Assembly: GCF_001428895.1 (NCBI RefSeq)
Contig: NZ_LMJA01000033.1
Location: forward strand, 237,547-274,169
Length of the DNA stretch: 36,623 bases
Source: Mycobacterium sp. Root265
Lineage (GTDB): Bacteria; Actinomycetota; Actinomycetes; Mycobacteriales; Mycobacteriaceae
Direction of reading: 5' to 3'
The translations under genes were made by a program, and so were the position numbers. This document shows, in pieces, positions 1-7,132 of this stretch. Each line of letters opens with the position of its first letter. The first letter of the stretch is position 1. A model generated the notes under the pieces. It was not told where the DNA came from. It saw only the letters and a program-made list of their open reading frames with translations, and did no database searches.

Positions 1-325
1 GGCCAGCGCCTGCTGACCTTCCAGCTCTACGACCAGCAGGCCAACGTCCCCCTGGGCATCATCCCGCTGCTGCAGGTCGACATGTGGGAGCACGCCTTCT
101 ACCTGCAATACAAGAACGTCAAGGCCGACTACGTCAAAGCCTTCCGTCCCCCTGGGCATCATCCCGCTGCTGCAGGTCGACATGTGGGAGCACGCCTTCT
201 ACCTGCAATACAAGAACGTCAAGGCCGACTACGTCAAAGCCTTCTGGAACGTCGTCAACTGGGCCGACGTCCAGGACCGCTACGCCAAGGCCACCGCGAA
301 CACCGGCGGACTCATCTTCGGCTGA
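1..325 (+). pseudogene. sodA: superoxide dismutase (Fe/Mn), 3' part, frameshifted by a 100-bp duplication
   Basis: The first bases translate in frame 1 as the C-terminal third of a mycobacterial Fe/Mn superoxide dismutase. It includes the metal-ligand motif [11 protein letters not shown], whose Asp and His bind the metal. The 5' end lies outside the window. After ...DYVKAF the frame breaks because bases 45-144 are repeated exactly as 145-244; 100 is not a multiple of 3, so the normal ending ([16 protein letters not shown]...GGLIFG, stop 323-325) is in frame 2. As written, translation would leave SodA after KAF and run about 127 codons out of frame to a stop at 526-528, entering the next gene. 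The product normally detoxifies superoxide and is a major mycobacterial protein. Either the gene is really broken or the assembly duplicated a segment. Family identity is near certain; pseudogene status is not. Confidence 0.9.
45..244. repeat. perfect 100-bp tandem direct duplication inside sodA
   Basis: Copy 1 is 45-144 and copy 2 is 145-244, identical at every base. The flanks diverge at once: 44 is a while 144 is c, and 145 is c while 245 is t. There is no shared sequence at the junction beyond the unit itself. Removing either copy restores one continuous SodA frame. Confidence 0.97.
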
Positions 326-347
326 GTTCTCGTCTCTCAGGTCTCGG

Positions 348-383
348 GCCCCGCGTGCTTCGGCACGCGGGGCTCTTTGCTTG
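348..383 (+). terminator. strong hairpin terminator after sodA (UUCG tetraloop)
   Basis: An uninterrupted 11-bp GC-rich stem (348-358 with 363-373) closes a TTCG tetraloop (359-362) and is followed by the T-rich stretch TCTTTGCTTG. It lies 23 bp after the sodA stop and fits an intrinsic terminator; UUCG is an unusually stable RNA loop. Confidence 0.85.
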
Positions 384-508
384 TCGTTTCCGCCGCGTTT
401 CTGGCACTCGTGTCCTCTTGCGTGCTAGTGCCGGACTACCGCATCCTGTGCACAGCGACCCACAGCAGTGTCGGAGGCGGTTACCAGCAAGCACTGTCGG
501 GAGGCCAC

Positions 509-1042
509 ATGGACACCGGAGCCGGTAGAGCGGTGGAGATCGCCCCATTCCATTCGCGGGGCACCCTCAAGGGTTTCGTGGTGTCGGGCCGCTGGCCGGA
601 TTCCACCAAGGAGTGGGCCCAACTGCTCATCGTCGCGGTGCGGGTGGCATCGCTGCCCGGCCTGCTCTCCACCACAACGATTTTCGGTGTCCGCGAGGAA
701 CTTCCCGACAAGCCGGAGCCCGGCACCGTCGGCCTGGTGATGGCCGAGGGTCCGGTCGTCGGTGAATCCGCGGTTCCGCCCGGATTTTTCGCCGACCATC
801 AGCCCGCGGCACTGCTGATGCTGCACCCACCGTCGGAGACCACGCCGTCGCTACCGGAGTGCGCGGGCGCGGCGTCGGGCTGCGTGTTGCTGCCGGGCCT
901 GCCCCATCTGGGCCTGGAGCATCGTGCCGCCTGGGTGGAAGCGGAGGCCGACGGCACCATCACCTCGATGGTGAGCCGGGTGGGCGTCGACCCGATCAGC
1001 CATCCGGACACCGCGATCCTGGCGATGCTGCTCGCCGCGTAG
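509..1042 (+). CDS. conserved mycobacterial protein, Rv3847-like
   Basis: The 177-residue product is the same length as Rv3847, the gene following sodA in M. tuberculosis, and sits in the same place. ATG 509 is chosen because GGGAGG lies about 7 nt upstream; an in-frame extension further upstream would run through the sodA terminator. The sequence is a mixed alpha/beta soluble type (hydrophobic strands such as [11 protein letters not shown] and VGLVMAEG) with no signal peptide and no catalytic motif I recognise. Function is unknown. It is separated from sodA by the terminator, so it probably has its own promoter in 384-508. Confidence 0.85.
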   Translation: MDTGAGRAVEIAPFHSRGTLKGFVVSGRWPDSTKEWAQLLIVAVRVASLPGLLSTTTIFGVREELPDKPEPGTVGLVMAEGPVVGESAVPPGFFADHQPAALLMLHPPSETTPSLPECAGAASGCVLLPGLPHLGLEHRAAWVEAEADGTITSMVSRVGVDPISHPDTAILAMLLAA

Positions 1043-1552
1043 TTGCACTGGCCTTTCCAGCCGTCGGCGACCGACGGGGCGGGTGTGCCGCCGTGCGCGT
1101 GCACAGCAAACGTCTTCATAACGTTTCGGACACAGTTGGGCCACAATGCCGCGTTCAGCATGTGCCGAGCTCAGCAATGATGGTGTGGCCGTCGGGCCCG
1201 CCCATGTCTACCCTTCCTCCACTTCGCCGGCACTGACAGCAAAGGTGAAGTGCAGATTTGCTGTGCGACGCCTGTTAGCTCCTGATCGGCTATGGGGTTA
1301 CTGTGACAACAAGACAAGATCAACGAATCTGGGCAAAATGGCGAGGCCGTTATTTTTAGGTTCGCCAGATCACAACGCCGCAGCGTGTGTGTCGGGTTGA
1401 CGTGCTGCTACAGGACCCTGCAGCGACCCCGCGAGAAGGGTAGTGTTACTTTTCGGTGGTTTGCACTTGGTTGTGGCGACAACACTCGCTACGATGATCA
1501 GCAAATACGAACCTATTGCAGACAGCTCGTGAGCCATGTGGAGGAAAGTTAG
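1043..1552 (+). promoter_or_regulatory. espR upstream regulatory region with four EspR-type half-sites
   Basis: This 510-bp gap is clearly less GC-rich than the flanking genes and holds no convincing ORF. Four copies of the heptamer TTTGCTG (fitting the EspR half-site TTTGC[TC][GA] as I recall it) are present: 1104-1110 (-), 1237-1243 (-), 1257-1263 (+), 1499-1505 (-). A TACGAT -10-like hexamer at 1490-1495 would start transcription near 1502, inside or beside the last half-site. The ribosome site GGAGGA is at 1540-1545, 7 nt before the espR ATG. Spread half-sites suit EspR, which is known to bridge distant sites and to control its own gene in M. tuberculosis. Promoter position is inference. 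Confidence 0.65.
1061..1077 (+). terminator. hairpin after the Rv3847-like gene
   Basis: CCGTCGG / CCGACGG form a perfect 7-bp stem around CGA, 18 bp after the stop codon. There is no T-run, so it could be a Rho-independent site lacking a U-tract or just an RNA 3'-end stabiliser. Confidence 0.45.
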
Positions 1553-1951
1553 ATGAGCAAGACGTTCGCCGCCCGGCTAAACCGCCTCTTCGACACGGTT
1601 TACCCTCCCGGGCGCGGTCCGCACACTTCGGCTGAGGTGATCGGCGCACTAAAGGCCGAGGGTGTCACGATGTCCGCCCCCTACCTGTCGCAGCTGCGTT
1701 CCGGCAACCGCACCAACCCATCCGTGACCACGATGGCCGCCCTCGCCAACTTCTTCCGTATCAAGCCGGCGTACTTCACCGACGACGAGTACTACGAGAA
1801 GCTGGACAAGGAACTGACCTGGCTGGCCAGCATGCGCGACGAGGGCGTGCGCCGCATCGCGGCCCGCACCGTCGGCCTGTCCCCCGAGTCCCAGCAGGAT
1901 CTGGCCCTCAAGGTCGACGAGCTGCGTCGCCGGGAGAACCTCGACGGCTGA
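1553..1951 (+). CDS. espR: EspR, nucleoid-associated XRE-like regulator
   Basis: The 132-residue product has the same length as M. tuberculosis EspR (Rv3849) and the family layout: an N-terminal helix-turn-helix domain of about 80 residues (MSKTFAARLNRLFDTVYPPG, then SAPYLSQLRSGNRTNPSVTT holding the recognition helix) and a C-terminal helical dimerisation arm (GLSPESQQDLALKVDELRRR). EspR binds DNA as a dimer of dimers, bridges loops, and in M. tuberculosis activates espACD for ESX-1 secretion and represses or modulates many other loci. GGAGGA 7 nt upstream supports ATG 1553. M. tuberculosis has Rv3848 between Rv3847 and espR; here that gene is absent. The gene is convergent with the membrane protein at 2018-3181. 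Confidence 0.96.
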   Translation: MSKTFAARLNRLFDTVYPPGRGPHTSAEVIGALKAEGVTMSAPYLSQLRSGNRTNPSVTTMAALANFFRIKPAYFTDDEYYEKLDKELTWLASMRDEGVRRIAARTVGLSPESQQDLALKVDELRRRENLDG

Positions 1952-1966
1952 TCCCTTGAGGGATCA
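1949..1966. terminator. palindrome overlapping the espR stop codon
   Basis: TGATCCCT (1949-1956) and AGGGATCA (1959-1966) are perfect inverted arms around TG and begin with the espR stop codon itself. As RNA it would fold as a 7-bp stem with a 4-nt loop. It is the first of two hairpins between convergent genes. Confidence 0.55.
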
Positions 1967-1970
1967 CCGC

Positions 1971-2014
1971 CACACACGGTGTCGTCGCGCGCAAGCGTGA
2001 CGGCACCGTTTGTG
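1971..2014. terminator. large hairpin between convergent genes, probable bidirectional terminator
   Basis: Arms 1971-1986 (CACACACGGTGTCGTC) and 1999-2014 (GACGGCACCGTTTGTG) pair at 14 of 16 positions around a 12-nt loop. It fills the 66-bp gap between espR and the oppositely oriented gene ending at 2018, so it can serve both transcripts. Confidence 0.65.
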
Positions 2015-2017
2015 CGT

Positions 2018-3181
2018 TCAGTCGTGGGCCTGCGCCCCGAGCTCCAATTCCCGGAACTGCTCGGCGATGGCGAGTATCCACTCCCGATCCGAGAACGTGG
2101 TCGGCTGGCGCAGCCAGTTCAGGCCGGGGAACGCCGCGTGCGCGGTGCCCTCCGCAGCGGCGGACCGGCCCGCGAAGATCCACTCCGCGATGCCACGGGC
2201 CTGTTCGTCGGCGGGCACCGGGGGTGAATCGAGATCAGCGATATCGGCGATGTTCAGCGACTGCTCGATATCGCGCTGGCCCGCGGTGGCGTCCACCGTG
2301 CGGCGCCGCATGCCCTCGGCCGCAATGGCTTCCAGGTACAGCGAATCCGAGATCAGGGACATCTGCTCGGCGACCCGGAACAACAACGGCCCGCGGGGAC
2401 GCACCCCGATACCCACATCGGGATGCCGGGTGTTGAGTTCGGCCAGCAGCGGCTGGATCGTCCGCAGTTCCCGGCGCGCACCGAACCAGTCCTCCACGCT
2501 GGGCAACAGCGACCCGCCGGCCACCACCAGCATCGCGCAACCCAGCAGCGTCGCCGCCGCACCCACGCCCAGGACATCGGTATTGCCGACGGCCCGGAGC
2601 AGGAAGAAGGCGCTCGACAGCACCATGAGCACCATGCCGACGCTGAAGACGAAAAGCGCACGGCCCCGCCGGGTCCGGTTGGAATGACGCACCCCCGCCC
2701 ACGCGACGAGGGTCAGCGCGAGCAGCACATAGAGCAGCGGCAGCAGCCACGACGAGGACCCGCCCGGCGCCAGGTTGCGGCGCATGTACTCCTCGGGCGC
2801 CATCTCCGGCATCTGCGGGGCGCGGAAGAACGCCACCAGAGTGGCCGCCGCGATGGCGCCCGCCACGAGGTACTGGCCGATGGCGATGCGGCGGATGGCG
2901 GCCGGCTTGCGGCCCGACGCCACGGTCGTGATCATCACGCAACTGCCTGCCGCACAACCGATCAACGCCACCTGGCTGAGCGCGACGGCGATGTTCGGCC
3001 ACCGCAGCGCGGTGTCGATCAGCAGGGTCAGGGGCTGCCAGTTGAGCGCTGCGACAATCCCGAGACTGCCCAGCGCGAGGATCATCGCGGTGCTCACCAG
3101 GGATTGCTTGTTGACCAGCGCCCACCCGATTCGCAAGCCGGTCGCCAACCCGAGGAGACCGGCGATCACCCAGACGATCAA
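2018..3181 (-). CDS. multi-pass membrane protein, DUF6545 / MAB_1171c family
   Basis: The 387-residue product starts directly with a membrane helix (IVWVIAGLLGLATGLRIGWA) and shows about seven hydrophobic spans in the first 215 residues (for example STAMILALGSLGIVAAL, YLVAGAIAAATLVAFF, LLPLLYVLLALTLVAWAG, MLVVAGGSLLP), followed by a soluble cytoplasmic tail of about 170 residues. This matches the actinobacterial family labelled MAB_1171c putative transporter; transport has not, to my knowledge, been shown. Its ATG overlaps the stop of the metalloprotease gene by 4 bp (ATGA, 3178-3181), so the two are translationally coupled. Such proteins are typically paired with an ImmA/IrrE protease and an XRE regulator, which is the set seen here with espR. 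Confidence 0.85.
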   Translation of the reverse strand: MIVWVIAGLLGLATGLRIGWALVNKQSLVSTAMILALGSLGIVAALNWQPLTLLIDTALRWPNIAVALSQVALIGCAAGSCVMITTVASGRKPAAIRRIAIGQYLVAGAIAAATLVAFFRAPQMPEMAPEEYMRRNLAPGGSSSWLLPLLYVLLALTLVAWAGVRHSNRTRRGRALFVFSVGMVLMVLSSAFFLLRAVGNTDVLGVGAAATLLGCAMLVVAGGSLLPSVEDWFGARRELRTIQPLLAELNTRHPDVGIGVRPRGPLLFRVAEQMSLISDSLYLEAIAAEGMRRRTVDATAGQRDIEQSLNIADIADLDSPPVPADEQARGIAEWIFAGRSAAAEGTAHAAFPGLNWLRQPTTFSDREWILAIAEQFRELELGAQAHD

Positions 3182-3669
3182 CCAAACGCCTCCCCGAGCC
3201 GCACCTGCACGATCGACGAACGATCGGACGGTAGCCGCCCGAGACGGTAGATGAGTAGCGCGGCGAAGTCCTCGGCCTCCTGCTCGGCTTCCTCACCCGC
3301 GGGGCCCATGCACCCGGTCCGCTGATTGAGCATGTACCCGATGAGGTCCGACCCGGCCAGTTCCATGGTCTCGCGCGCAGCCTCCACCACCGGCATGCCC
3401 GCATGACCGAGTACCAGGTGGCCGAGCTCATGGGCCAGAGTGCGGTCCCAGGCGGGCAGTCCCTTCTGGATCAGGAAGACGTCGTGGTCGGCATATTGGC
3501 GCCACTGACCACAGACACCGGACGGCAGATCGGCCATCTTGATCTGGATCGGGCGCCCCTGGTCATCGGCGACCGCCTCGACCAGACGCGGCAGCGACAC
3601 CTCACCCCGGCGTGGCGCAAGGTCGAGCACCGAGCTGACGGCGCGCGTCACGCGGCGACTTGCTGGCAT
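3178..3669 (-). CDS. ImmA/IrrE-type zinc metallopeptidase
   Basis: The 163-residue protein carries the zinc motif HELGH at residues 80-84 in the context TLAHELGHLVLGH. Downstream EAEDFA (131-136) fits the ExxxFA third-ligand motif of the ImmA/IrrE family. Members of this family cleave or inactivate XRE-type repressors, as ImmA does to ImmR in ICEBs1 and IrrE/PprI to DdrO in Deinococcus. There is no signal peptide, so it acts in the cytoplasm. The start is supported by a strong GGGGGAGG just upstream of ATG 3669. It heads a two-gene operon with the DUF6545 membrane protein (4-bp overlap). The nearest XRE-type candidate substrate is EspR; that link is inference. Confidence 0.9.
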   Translation of the reverse strand: MPASRRVTRAVSSVLDLAPRRGEVSLPRLVEAVADDQGRPIQIKMADLPSGVCGQWRQYADHDVFLIQKGLPAWDRTLAHELGHLVLGHAGMPVVEAARETMELAGSDLIGYMLNQRTGCMGPAGEEAEQEAEDFAALLIYRLGRLPSDRSSIVQVRLGEAFG

Positions 3670-3732
3670 TGCCTCCCCCTTCTCCTCTGGTCCACTATGG
3701 CCCGCCGTTGGACGGCAGACTGCCGAATCCGG

Positions 3733-4728
3733 TCAACTTGAGAACCTTGCTGAGCCACCGGACCGGATCGCGCGGCCGGCTCGGGCCTGCCGATAGCCGA
3801 TGAGCCCGCCCGCGCCGGTGAGCAGCATGATGCCGGTTGCTCCCGGCACCGCGACGGCGATCACCTGAGGCATGCCGGCGGTCCGGAGGTATTCGCCGTA
3901 GCCGGCGCGGTAGGAGGCAGGCAGGACGGCATCGGTGCGCGGAGCCGCGGGGCGCTCGGCGGGCGGGGTGCGTGACGGGGCCGGTGGCCGTGCGGCATTC
4001 TCCGGCGCCGGCGCCCTCGGTCCCGCGCCGACACCACCGCCGCCGATCCCCGGCACCACCGGGGGCAGCACGATGACGGGCATCGACAGCACCGGCATGG
4101 CCGCGGGCGCGACGAGTCCGGGCAGCGGTTCCTGGGGATCCGGGACGACCGGCAGCACCGGGGACTCCGGTAGCAGTTCGGAGGGCACACCCGGGCGTCC
4201 GGCCGGCGGAGCCGTCGACGGCGCACCCCCGCCGTAGCCGTCGCCGCCGTTGGGCGCCGACGAGTCGGTGTCAGGGGGCAGCGGCCACCAGCCCCAACCG
4301 CATTCGTCGTCGTCTTCGTCCTCTTTGACGCCGTCGTCCTTGACGTCGTCTTTGACGTCGCCTTGTTCGCCGGGAGTACCACCGGGCAGGGTTTCGCCGG
4401 CACCGGTTCCGGCCTCGGGAAGTTTGCTGAGGTCGCCCTCGACGGCATCGGCGGGCGGCACCGGAGAATCCTCGGTTCCCGCTGGTGACACCACGGAGCG
4501 CTGGCCCGGTGACCCCGATCCGGCCCCGCTGACGCTGCCGACGCCACGAGGTGCGGTGCGACGGGGCTGACCGGTCGCCCCGTCGGATGTCCGGCCTGCC
4601 GTCCCGGTGCCCGCAGCGTCCCCGCTGCTGTCGGGCTCGGCTAACGCCACCGCAGCGGACACACCAGCCACGAACAGCCCCGATGACACCAGACAGGCAG
4701 CCGCGGCGACTCGCATGCGCGAACCCAC
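3733..4728 (-). CDS. Pro/Gly-rich exported or membrane-anchored protein of unknown function
   Basis: The N-terminus is a signal peptide (MRVAAAACLVSSGLFVAG then SAAVALAEP). The middle is low complexity: Gly/Ser/Thr/Pro-rich, an acidic run around KDDVKDDGVKEDEDDDEC, then the motif CGWGWWPLPP, then a Pro-rich segment. Near the C-terminus AVAVPGATGIMLLTGAGGLIG forms a membrane span followed by the positive tail YRQARAGRAIRSGG, so the bulk would lie outside the membrane. I chose GTG 4728, which has AGGGG upstream; ATG 4746 (6 residues longer) or ATG 4716 are possible. It is transcribed towards the metalloprotease gene with a 63-bp gap. The function is not known. Confidence 0.75.
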   Translation of the reverse strand: MGSRMRVAAAACLVSSGLFVAGVSAAVALAEPDSSGDAAGTGTAGRTSDGATGQPRRTAPRGVGSVSGAGSGSPGQRSVVSPAGTEDSPVPPADAVEGDLSKLPEAGTGAGETLPGGTPGEQGDVKDDVKDDGVKEDEDDDECGWGWWPLPPDTDSSAPNGGDGYGGGAPSTAPPAGRPGVPSELLPESPVLPVVPDPQEPLPGLVAPAAMPVLSMPVIVLPPVVPGIGGGGVGAGPRAPAPENAARPPAPSRTPPAERPAAPRTDAVLPASYRAGYGEYLRTAGMPQVIAVAVPGATGIMLLTGAGGLIGYRQARAGRAIRSGGSARFSS

Positions 4729-4766
4729 GTCGTCACCACCCCTCATGGCGTCTCACGGCGCACAGG

Positions 4767-4784
4767 CAATCGTTTGGACGATTG
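4767..4784. promoter_or_regulatory. perfect inverted repeat between divergent genes
   Basis: CAATCGT and ACGATTG are perfect 7-bp arms around TTGG. It sits between the start of the Pro-rich protein gene (minus) and the DUF6474 gene (plus), a position typical of an operator. A further EspR-type heptamer TTTGCTG lies at 4806-4812. Confidence 0.45.
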
Positions 4785-4930
4785 TCGCATATGCCCGCGT
4801 ACTTGTTTGCTGTCGGAAGTAATCGGTATCGCCCCAAGGCCGCCGAGAGTGGTAGGGACGGAGGAGCGATAGGGTTGGCCGCATCGTGGCGCCGTGATGG
4901 TGGCGGCGCGGATGAGATGACCGGGAGGCA

Positions 4931-5617
4931 ATGCCGATGGCCCTGTTCACGCAACGCAAGAGCCGGTCGGCCCGTCGCGCCGAGGCTCGGGCGATCGGGC
5001 GCGCGACCAAGCGCGCGCTCACCAAGGGAGCCAAGCTGGAGGCCAAACTCGCGGCGCGCAACGATGCGCGACGCATCAAGGCCGATCGCAAGGCGCAGAC
5101 CCAGGCGGTCAAGGCCCAGCTCAAGGCCCAGCGCGACAGCGACCGCGTGGCGCTGAAGGTTGCTGAGACCCAACTCAAGGCGGTCCGTGAGGGCAAGCTG
5201 CTGTCCCCGATGAAGATTCGCCGGACGCTGACCGTGTCCCGGCTGCTGGCACCGGTCCTGATACCGCTGGCCTATCGCGGTGCGATCGCCATCCGCGGCC
5301 TGCTCGACCAGCGCCGCGCCGACCAGCTCGGTGTCCCGCTGGCCCAGATCGGCCAGTTCTCCGGGCACGGAGCGGTGCTGTCGGCCCGCATCAGCGGTGC
5401 CGAACAGGCGACCCGGCGGGTGGTCGAGAAGAACCCGAAGGACGCCGAGACCAAGCAGTTCGTGGCCGCCATCACCGACCGGTTGACCGACCTGTCCACC
5501 GCCGTCGCCGCCGCGGAGAACATGCCGACGGCACGCCGCAAGGCCGCCCACGCCGCGATCGGCGAACAGCTCGACGGTATCGACGCCGATGTGATGGCCC
5601 GGCTCGGCCTGGTCTGA
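4931..5617 (+). CDS. DUF6474 family protein, Rv3850-like
   Basis: The 228-residue product is highly basic and Ala/Lys/Arg-rich in its first 90 residues, predicted as one long helix or coiled coil (KRALTKGAKLEAKLAARNDA onward). A short hydrophobic stretch follows (VSRLLAPVLIPLAYRGAIAI), then a soluble helical C-terminal domain. Length and position match Rv3850, two genes after espR in M. tuberculosis. ATG 4931 has GGGAGG 3 nt upstream; ATG 4937 is an alternative with better spacing. The stop overlaps the next start (TGATG, 5615-5619), so it is co-translated with the CopC-like gene. Role unknown; the basic helix could bind nucleic acid or the membrane surface. Confidence 0.85.
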   Translation: MPMALFTQRKSRSARRAEARAIGRATKRALTKGAKLEAKLAARNDARRIKADRKAQTQAVKAQLKAQRDSDRVALKVAETQLKAVREGKLLSPMKIRRTLTVSRLLAPVLIPLAYRGAIAIRGLLDQRRADQLGVPLAQIGQFSGHGAVLSARISGAEQATRRVVEKNPKDAETKQFVAAITDRLTDLSTAVAAAENMPTARRKAAHAAIGEQLDGIDADVMARLGLV

Positions 5618-6150
5618 TGACGCTCACCACACGGATCCTTTCGCCCGTGTTGGCGCTGGTGCTGACGGTGCTGGCGCTGGCGGGCGCCGGTGTCGCCGCG
5701 GCGCACGCCACCCTCATCTCCTCGGACCCGGCGCCCGGGACCGCGTTGACCGCATCGCCCACCAAGGTCAGTGCCACCTTCAGTGAAGACCTGCAGACCG
5801 CGTTCGCGGCGATGACCGTCGTCGGACCGGACGGCAATCTGTGGTCCACCGGCGACGTCCGGGTCACCGGTCCGGTGGCCGAGGTCGACGTGCGGCCGCT
5901 GGGACCGTCGGGCACCTATACCGCCAACTACCGCGTGACCTCCGCTGACGGCCACGTCATCACCGGTTCTTGGGCTTTCGATCTGACCGTCGCCGCGACC
6001 GGCACGCCCGGCCCCTCGGTCGCGCCGGCCCCTGCGCCCGCTGCCGCCCCGGTGACGCCCACCGACGACGGTGTCCCGGTCTGGCCGTTCGTGGTGGCGG
6101 CGGTGGTGCTCGTCGGCGCCGGCGTGTGGTGGAGCCGACGCCGCACGTGA
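5617..6150 (+). CDS. CopC-domain copper-binding exported protein
   Basis: The 177-residue protein has a signal peptide (LALVLTVLALAGAGVAA) cut before HATLISSDPAPG, giving a mature N-terminal His as in CopC copper-brace sites. The second ligand region is DGHVITGSW. The CopC beta-barrel spans about residues 30-125, then a Pro/Ala linker, then a C-terminal membrane helix (VWPFVVAAVVLVGAGVWW) with a positive end, so it is tethered facing outward. It overlaps the upstream DUF6474 gene by one base and the downstream CopD-like gene by 3 bases, giving a tight operon. CopC/CopD pairs handle periplasmic copper and import it; the direction of transport here is not shown. Confidence 0.9.
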   Translation: MTLTTRILSPVLALVLTVLALAGAGVAAAHATLISSDPAPGTALTASPTKVSATFSEDLQTAFAAMTVVGPDGNLWSTGDVRVTGPVAEVDVRPLGPSGTYTANYRVTSADGHVITGSWAFDLTVAATGTPGPSVAPAPAPAAAPVTPTDDGVPVWPFVVAAVVLVGAGVWWSRRRT

Positions 6151-7067
6151 CACGCACCCGGCGGGCGTGCCTGGGCGCACTCGTCGTCGCCCTGAGCGTG
6201 GCGCTGGCCTGGGTTCTCGCCCGCCCCGACGGGGCTCTGGTGCCGACCGTGACGCGGGTGCTCGCCGATGGTGCCGCCGTGCTGGTGCTCGGCCTCGCGG
6301 TGGTGCCGTGGCTGGACACCGCGCGCTACCGCACCGAACTCGCCCGGCGCAGCACCGCGGTCATGGCGGTCACCGCGTGGGTGTGGCTGGCCGCCGAACT
6401 GATCCGGCTGGTGACGACGGCGGCCGATACCGCCGCGGTGGCGGTTCGTGACCTGGGGGTGCGGACCGCGATCGAGTTCGCCGTGTCGACGACCGCGGGC
6501 CGGGCCGACCTGATCTGCGTGGCGGCGGCGCTTCTGGTGGTCGTGGTGACCCTCGCGGCGCGTAACCCCGGCGCATCGCTGGTGGTCGCCGGGGTCGCCG
6601 CACTGGGCACCGCGGCGCGCACCCTGGCCGGGCACCTGTCCGAGAGTGCGCTCGGCGGTCTGGCGGTGACGCTGCACGCGCTGGCGGCCGCGCTGTGGTG
6701 CGGCGCGCTCGCGGCGATCGTGCTGGTGGTGGATCGCCGCGGTCAGTGGGCCCGGGTATTGCCACGCTTCTCGCAACTGTCGTTGTGGTCGGTGCTGGTG
6801 CTGCTGGTGGGCGGGGTGTTCAGCGCCGTGGTGGTGATCGGGTCACCTGCCGAACTGGTCGGCACCGGGCACGGCAGGCTGCTCCTGGCCAAGATCGTCG
6901 TGACAGCGGCTCTGTTGGCGCTGGCCTGGCATAACCGGTCGCGGTGGCTACCGTCGGCGCGTGGTCACCGGGTCAGCGCCGAGGTGTCCACCCGACGCTC
7001 CGATACCGAGCTTGCCCTGATGGCGGTGGCACTGACGTTGGCCGCCGCCCTGGCGGTCACGGGCTGA
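6147..7067 (+). CDS. CopD-domain copper-transport membrane protein
   Basis: GTG 6147 overlaps the CopC stop (GTGA), giving 306 residues. About eight hydrophobic spans are visible (for example CLGALVVALSVALAWVLA, GAAVLVLGLAVVPWL, LICVAAALLVVVVTLAA, LWSVLVLLVGGVFSAVVVIG, LALMAVALTLAAALAV). The signature segment SALGGLAVTLHALAAALWCG and the GTGHGRLLLAKIVV loop fit PF05425 CopD, with conserved His in the membrane (LHALAA). It probably moves copper across the membrane together with the CopC-like partner. CopC and CopD are fused in some bacteria; here they are separate but coupled. It is followed 65 bp later by hns. Confidence 0.88.
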   Translation: MTRTRRACLGALVVALSVALAWVLARPDGALVPTVTRVLADGAAVLVLGLAVVPWLDTARYRTELARRSTAVMAVTAWVWLAAELIRLVTTAADTAAVAVRDLGVRTAIEFAVSTTAGRADLICVAAALLVVVVTLAARNPGASLVVAGVAALGTAARTLAGHLSESALGGLAVTLHALAAALWCGALAAIVLVVDRRGQWARVLPRFSQLSLWSVLVLLVGGVFSAVVVIGSPAELVGTGHGRLLLAKIVVTAALLALAWHNRSRWLPSARGHRVSAEVSTRRSDTELALMAVALTLAAALAVTG

Positions 7068-7132
7068 CGCCGGGCCCTGGGCTGGCATGATGGGACACAC
7101 TGCGCTGGACGACACTGCAAAGGAGCAGCACC

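Noticed and set aside
377-508. Longer start for the Rv3847-like gene
   Set aside because: It would begin inside the sodA terminator region and lacks a ribosome site; ATG 509 has one and matches the known length.
1460-1466. TTTGCAC as a fifth EspR half-site
   Set aside because: The last two positions do not fit TTTGC[TC][GA].
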